From NCBI GenBank assembly GCA_021808665.1, contig JAKBBA010000102.1:1-11032 (forward strand): 11,032 nt of DNA, in the 5' to 3' direction. Both the position numbers and the translations under genes were made by a program. The notes under the pieces were generated by a model, which did not search any database, was not told the origin of the DNA, and worked only from the letters and a program-made list of their open reading frames with translations. Shown here piece after piece: positions 7,565 to 11,032 of the stretch. The stretch comes from Actinomycetes bacterium (lineage in GTDB: Bacteria > Actinomycetota > Acidimicrobiia > Acidimicrobiales > Palsa-688). How positions within the stretch are numbered: position 1 is the stretch's first letter; the number at the start of each line of letters is the position of its first letter.

Positions 7565-7939
7565 TCACAGGTCGTCCTTGCGCCTCAGGCCGCCGATGCC
7601 CAGGTCGCCTTGCTGCGCCCCGCCCTGATCGGCGCTGTCCTCGCCGGCAGCCTCGATCGCGAGGATGGAACCCTCGCTGAAAAGGTAGGTACGAAGGTGC
7701 CTGTCGAACACCGGGTCCCTTCTGCGGAGCCATTCGAGGACCATCGCGGCATGCTCTTTTTCCTCGTCCCGGTTATGCGCCAACAGGGCCGCAAGTTCGA
7801 GATCGCTCGCTGCGTCGATGCGCTGGTCGTACCAGTCGATCGCCTCCAGCTCCTCCCGCAGAGACGAGTTCGCCCGGTGACGGTCGATCGTCTCGGGACG
7901 CAGAACCGACTCGCTTTCGTGTAGACCTTCGCTGCTCAC
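7565..7939 (-). CDS. encapsulated ferritin-like cargo protein (EncFtn)
   Basis: From the GTG at 7939 this is 124 residues, beginning 'SSEGLHES' after the start as in many encapsulated ferritins. 'EELEAIDWYDQR' (29-40) and 'HNRDEEKEHAAMVLEWLRRR' (55-74) match the two helices of the Rhodospirillum rubrum protein. Its ferroxidase ligands Glu32, Glu62 and His65 correspond to Glu30, Glu60 and His63 here, and the neighbouring Trp and Tyr to Trp36 and Tyr37. These proteins dimerise to build a two-iron centre, form decamers, and oxidise Fe(II) for mineral storage inside the shell. After 'LRTYLF' comes a Gly/Gln/Asp linker and a loading peptide 'LGIGGLRRKDDL' (113-124). An ATG at 7957 is an alternative start adding six residues. 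It lacks a properly spaced Shine-Dalgarno, and the GTG gives the better family N-terminus. First gene of the encapsulin unit. Confidence 0.95.
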   Translation of the reverse strand: MSSEGLHESESVLRPETIDRHRANSSLREELEAIDWYDQRIDAASDLELAALLAHNRDEEKEHAAMVLEWLRRRDPVFDRHLRTYLFSEGSILAIEAAGEDSADQGGAQQGDLGIGGLRRKDDL

Positions 7940-7942
7940 AAA

Positions 7943-7954
7943 GGTATCTATACC
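7943..7954 (-). promoter_or_regulatory. palindrome overlapping a possible -10 element of the encapsulin operon
   Basis: GGTAT-AG-ATACC is a perfect inverted repeat with a 2-base centre. The TATAGA inside it (7947-7952) ends seven bases before the GTG at 7939. It may be a -10 element, an operator covering it, or both. No -35 element is evident. If translation starts at ATG 7957 instead, the palindrome falls within the coding sequence. Confidence 0.35.
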
Positions 7955-7957
7955 CAT

Positions 7958-8129
7958 CCACCCGGCGGCTATTCGTAGCGGAGCGAAGTCACAGCTTTCG
8001 GGCGCCTATCTCCTGGCGGTGCCACGAAGGTGCGTCGGGCCGGTATCAGCCGTTGGTGGTGGGCACCCGGCTCTACGTGCAGCAGGTCATTTCACGTCAG
8101 ACTCGACCATGCCAAGGACGAGCGAGGGA
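7958..8129. other. intergenic region between the dehydrogenase and the encapsulin operon
   Basis: This is 172 bp with no supported gene. It should hold the end of the argS unit and the upstream promoter region of the cargo gene, both on the minus strand. ACGTG and CACGT occur about 13 bases apart near 8073-8097, but the stem is short and there is no T-run, so I do not call a terminator. Confidence 0.5.
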
Positions 8130-9086
8130 TCAGTAGCCGGAGTCAGGGTCGACGACACCCACGAGTGGGAGTCCGGCGCCGAAAAGCTCGACGTTGGTTC
8201 GGATCCGCTCCGCCAAAAGCGGCATGATCATCTCCCATGTGTCCGCGCTGTGCGGCGTGATGATGCAGTTCGGCGTACTCCAAAGGGGGTGGCCGTCCGG
8301 TAGCGGCTCGGGGTCGGTGACGTCGAGGGCCGCGCCGCCGAGCGTCCCGGAGCGGAGGGCGTCGAGCAGGGCGGCCGTGTCGACGTGGGCCCCGCGGGCG
8401 ACGTTGACCAGCCAGCCTTTCGGTCCGATCGCATCCATGGTCGCGGCGTCGACGATGCCGCGGGTCTCCTCTGTCAGCGCGAGCGCCACGAACACGACGA
8501 GTTTCGAGCGGACAGCTTCGATCTTCGACTCGGGCCCGACGGTGAGCTCCGCGCCGGCTACCGGCTCGGGGTTGCGTCGGACTACCGTCGCATGGACGTC
8601 GAAGGGCTCGAGCAGCCGCAACAGCTCGACGGTTATGCCGCCGCCGCCGAGGATCGCGACGTCAGCTCCGTAGAGGGTGGTGCCGGCTTCCTTGCCCCAC
8701 GACGTGGCGACGATCCGCTCATGCAGGCGGCGCAGTCCCGCGAGCGCCAGCGCCAGGGCGTGCTCGGCTACCGGCTTTGCGTAGCTGCCCTTTGCGCAGG
8801 TCCAGACACGCGACGAGTCGATCAGCCCGTCGTCGACTTGACGTTCGACTCCAGCGAAGGGAAGTTGCACCCAGCGCAGTGTTGGTGTCGCTGCGAGGAC
8901 TCCAACGAGGTCCTCGACGTGGCGCGGGGAGGTCCACACGAGTGCCTCAGGCTCCGCGTCGAGCGATACGACCTGTCCTCCGCCGGCCTGCACAGCGCTT
9001 CGGGCGAACGCTGTCTCGGAGGGCCCGAGAGCGATCCGCGGTGCGCCGGGCGGAGTTGTCTGCGGCGTTGTCGGGGGAGCGGTCAC
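8130..9086 (-). CDS. D-isomer specific 2-hydroxyacid dehydrogenase, NAD(P)-binding
   Basis: This 318-residue enzyme probably reduces a 2-keto acid to a D-2-hydroxyacid, or the reverse, in the cytoplasm. The catalytic set is intact: Arg231 in 'NVARGAHVDT', Glu260 in 'DVTDPEPLP' and His279 in 'ITPHSAD'. The nucleotide-binding loop reads 'ILGGGGITVELL' (145-156), with Thr152 where the third Gly of the usual GxGxxG stands. 'VVRRNPEP' (168-175) after the second strand has Arg residues often linked to NADP(H) preference. The catalytic domain N-terminus is short. The start is a GTG at 9086 that overlaps the argS stop as GTGA, with GGAG five bases upstream, so translation is coupled to argS. The frame stays open further upstream, but only inside argS. 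The substrate cannot be read from sequence; glyoxylate/hydroxypyruvate reductase-like activity is one option. Confidence 0.9.
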   Translation of the reverse strand: MTAPPTTPQTTPPGAPRIALGPSETAFARSAVQAGGGQVVSLDAEPEALVWTSPRHVEDLVGVLAATPTLRWVQLPFAGVERQVDDGLIDSSRVWTCAKGSYAKPVAEHALALALAGLRRLHERIVATSWGKEAGTTLYGADVAILGGGGITVELLRLLEPFDVHATVVRRNPEPVAGAELTVGPESKIEAVRSKLVVFVALALTEETRGIVDAATMDAIGPKGWLVNVARGAHVDTAALLDALRSGTLGGAALDVTDPEPLPDGHPLWSTPNCIITPHSADTWEMIMPLLAERIRTNVELFGAGLPLVGVVDPDSGY

Positions 9087-10822
9087 ATCCGCTCCGGGGA
9101 CTCGATGCCGAGAAGCGACAGGCCTTGGCCGATCACTGTTGCGCTCAGAGCGCACAACGCCAGCCGGCTGTTCTTCGATTCCTCGTTCGGTGCTTTTAGT
9201 ACCGGACAGTTCTCGAAGAACGTCGTGTAGAAGCCGGCTAGCTCGTAGATGTAGGCGCACAGCTTGTGCGGGCTCCACGACTCCAAAGCAGCCGACGCTG
9301 CAGCAGGAAACCCGGTGAGCGCAACCGCAAGATCACGCTCCGCTGGGTGGCCGACCTGGATCGGCACTCCCCCACCCAGGTAGTCGGCCGGGTCTAGCCC
9401 CGCTTTTCGGAAGATGGAAAGGCAACGGACACGGGCGTACTGCAGGTACGGGCCGGTGTTGCCGTCGAAGCTGACCATGCGATCGAGGTCGAACACGTAG
9501 TCGCGTAGGCGGTCGGTGGAGAGGTCCGCGTACTTGACGGCCCCGATGCCGACCATCCGGGCGACGCTCGCACGTTCCGAGTCGTTCAGCTCCAGCGATC
9601 TTGCGGACACGGCCTCGCCGGCGCGCTGCACCGCCTCGTCGAGCAGGTCTACGAGCTTGAACGTCGCCCCGGCACGCGATTTGAACATTTTGCGGTCCGC
9701 CCCGAGCACGCTACCGAACGCCACGTGCACAGCCTGTTCGGGCGACGGCAGCCACCCGGCTTTCGCTGCCACCGCGAAGCACATCGCCAGGTGCTGGGCT
9801 TGGGGGGCGCCGACGACGTAGACGGCGAGATCCGCGCCGATACGCCCGAAGCGGTCCCACAGCGTGGCGAGGTCCGTGGTGGCGTATCCGTAGCCGCCGT
9901 CGGACTTCTGCACGATCAGCGGCAGCGGGTCGCCTTCACGGGTCGTCCACCCGTCGACGAACACGCATTTCGCGCCGTCGCTTTCCACGAGGAGTCCTTT
10001 GGCGTCCAGTTCGGCTACCACGTCCCCAAGCATCGGGTTGTAGAAGCTCTCGCCGACGATGTCGTCGCGGGTGAGGCCGATGCCGAGCTTCGCGTAGACC
10101 TCCTCGAAGTAGCCGACGCTCTCCTCTACGAGGACCCCCCAAAGCCGCAGTGTCTCCGCGTCGCCGGACTGGAGAGCCACGACGCGCCTACGGGCCCGTT
10201 CCTGCACTTCGGGGGACGCATCGAACGCTGCGCGGGCTTGGCGGTAGAAGCCGTCGAGGTCGCCGACGGACAGCTCGTGGGCTCCCTCGGTCTCGCCCAC
10301 GTCGAGCAGGTACTCGATCAGCATCCCGAACTGCGTGCCCCAGTCTCCGACGTGGTTCTCACGGATCACCCGATGCCCGAAATGCTCGAGCAGCCGGCAG
10401 AGGCTGTCTCCTATGACCGTCGTGCGCAGGTGCCCGGCGTGCATCTCCTTAGCGACGTTGGGCGCCGAGTAGTCGACCACTACAGTCAGGGGCGTCGCCG
10501 CGATCTCGACGCCCAGCTGCGAGTCCCCCGCAAGCTCGGATACGCAGGCAGCGAGGAAGGCGTCGTCGAGGCGAAGGTTGACGAAGCCCTGGGGGGTGAC
10601 CTCGATGGATTCGCAGACCTCTTTGAGCGCGACGCCCGACGAGACGAGCGTCGCCACCTCGTCGGGTCGCCGTCCGAGCTTCTTGGCGAGTGCAATAGAC
10701 CCGTTGACCTGGAAGTCGAAGCCGGAGCGGCTCGACGGTCGCAGCATCGGGTCGGCGCCTTCGGCGAGCTCAGCGAACACCGGTTGGAGCAGCGCGGCAA
10801 TGATCTGTGCGGGTGCGGCCAT
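9083..10822 (-). CDS. argS: arginyl-tRNA synthetase
   Basis: This 579-residue class I aminoacyl-tRNA synthetase charges tRNA-Arg and is normally essential. An N-terminal Add-1-type domain (about 1-110) contains 'GFVNLRL'. The catalytic core follows, with 'SAPNVAKEMHAGHLRTT' (119-135), whose HAGH is the HIGH motif, and 'ENHVGDWGTQFGMLI' (155-169). The KMSKS loop is replaced by 'KMFKSRAG' (378-385), as usual for many ArgRS enzymes. The C-terminal DALR anticodon-binding helical domain begins with 'FDGNTGPYLQYARVR' (452-466) and runs to the end. Length is normal. The ATG at 10822 is chosen because AAGGA lies seven bases upstream; an in-frame ATG at 10894 would add an atypical tail. The last codons are CGG ATG TGA, which create the GTGA start of the downstream dehydrogenase. 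It is divergent from an ABC ATPase gene. Confidence 0.97.
   Translation of the reverse strand: MAAPAQIIAALLQPVFAELAEGADPMLRPSSRSGFDFQVNGSIALAKKLGRRPDEVATLVSSGVALKEVCESIEVTPQGFVNLRLDDAFLAACVSELAGDSQLGVEIAATPLTVVVDYSAPNVAKEMHAGHLRTTVIGDSLCRLLEHFGHRVIRENHVGDWGTQFGMLIEYLLDVGETEGAHELSVGDLDGFYRQARAAFDASPEVQERARRRVVALQSGDAETLRLWGVLVEESVGYFEEVYAKLGIGLTRDDIVGESFYNPMLGDVVAELDAKGLLVESDGAKCVFVDGWTTREGDPLPLIVQKSDGGYGYATTDLATLWDRFGRIGADLAVYVVGAPQAQHLAMCFAVAAKAGWLPSPEQAVHVAFGSVLGADRKMFKSRAGATFKLVDLLDEAVQRAGEAVSARSLELNDSERASVARMVGIGAVKYADLSTDRLRDYVFDLDRMVSFDGNTGPYLQYARVRCLSIFRKAGLDPADYLGGGVPIQVGHPAERDLAVALTGFPAAASAALESWSPHKLCAYIYELAGFYTTFFENCPVLKAPNEESKNSRLALCALSATVIGQGLSLLGIESPERM
9092..9095 (-). promoter_or_regulatory. 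Shine-Dalgarno sequence of the dehydrogenase, inside argS
   Basis: GGAG on the minus strand, five bases before the GTG at 9086 and within the last argS codons. Together with the 4-base GTGA overlap it decides the dehydrogenase start. Confidence 0.65.
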
Positions 10823-10829
10823 ATGGACA

Positions 10830-10834
10830 TCCTT
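10830..10834 (-). promoter_or_regulatory. Shine-Dalgarno sequence of argS
   Basis: AAGGA on the minus strand, seven bases before the ATG at 10822. It decides between this start and the upstream in-frame ATG at 10894. Confidence 0.75.
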
Positions 10835-10864
10835 GTAGAAAAAGTCGGGTCTCGCGCCAGCCGG

Positions 10865-10870
10865 TAACTT
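10865..10870 (+). promoter_or_regulatory. possible -10 element of the ABC ATPase gene
   Basis: TAACTT lies eight bases before the ATG at 10879. The intervening bases hold no Shine-Dalgarno sequence, and no -35 match is seen at normal spacing. A leaderless start is inferred. Confidence 0.3.
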
Positions 10871-10878
10871 GTCCGGCG

Positions 10879-11032
10879 ATGGTCGTCGATACAAGGCTGG
10901 CGCTCAAATTCGAATCCGTGGATCTCGACAGGCCCGGCCTGTCGGTGCTCGCCGGCGTCGACTGGAAGGTACGAGGCGACGAGCGGTGGGTGGTTCTCGG
11001 GCCGAACGGCTCCGGTAAGACGACTCTCTTCG
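10879..11032 (+). CDS. ABC transporter ATP-binding protein, N-terminal fragment (3' end outside window)
   Basis: The first 51 codons are visible, from the ATG at 10879 to the window edge. The sequence begins with the beta strands of an ABC nucleotide-binding domain ('LALKFESVDL', 'LSVLAGVDWKV', 'DERWVVLG') and reaches a complete Walker A loop 'GPNGSGKTT' (41-49). The remaining motifs (Q-loop, LSGGQ signature, Walker B) lie beyond the window. The very short lead-in and 'GDERWVVLGPNGSGKT' recall the soluble YlmA/ModF-like group of ABC ATPases, but a transporter partner or substrate cannot be assigned. It is divergent from argS across a 56-bp gap. Confidence 0.9.
   Translation, partial: MVVDTRLALKFESVDLDRPGLSVLAGVDWKVRGDERWVVLGPNGSGKTTLF

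Noticed and set aside
9725..10867. 380-codon open frame on the plus strand opposite argS
   Set aside because: argS is unmistakable on the minus strand. The antisense frame is open because of high GC at third positions and its product has no recognisable motif.

Overview
The window is GC-rich and densely coded, with GTG starts common. It reads as a chromosomal segment of an actinobacterium. The alternating 'GGYWL...DGGVFSF...GSTG' repeats in the CAP-type protein suggest the class Acidimicrobiia. That placement is an inference from protein flavour, not from a marker gene. No tRNA, rRNA, CRISPR array or insertion sequence was recognised, and no gene-free stretch exceeds 300 bases.

Left part (1-3451): the 3' end of a GH38-type alpha-mannosidase (+) runs 95 bp into the 3' end of a convergent DUF3048 gene (-). 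Divergent from DUF3048 is a large gene (+) related to the big subunit of N,N-dimethylformamidase. DUF3048 and this protein share one architecture: a short basic N-terminus, one membrane segment, a Thr/Pro/Ala- or Gly/Ala-rich linker, then a large domain expected outside the membrane. The large gene ends 8 bp from the 3' end of a convergent MFS transporter gene.

Middle (3460-7939, all minus strand; transcription runs from high to low coordinates): an encapsulated ferritin-like cargo protein with a C-terminal loading peptide, then a family 1 encapsulin shell protein, then a secreted CAP-like protein with six C-terminal propeller-like repeats, then the MFS transporter. Cargo and shell form a textbook iron-storing nanocompartment pair. 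Why a secreted protein follows 44 bp behind the shell gene is not known.

Right part (8130-11032): arginyl-tRNA synthetase (-) is translationally coupled by a GTGA overlap to a D-2-hydroxyacid dehydrogenase (-). Divergent from argS, the first 51 codons of an ABC ATPase (+) run off the window.

A recurring pattern concerns start sites. Five genes have a clear Shine-Dalgarno sequence: argS, the dehydrogenase, encapsulin, the CAP protein and the MFS transporter. The cargo gene, DUF3048, the DMFase-like gene and the ABC gene lack one. Instead they carry a TA-rich, -10-like hexamer 6-8 nt before a plausible start codon, as expected for leaderless transcripts.
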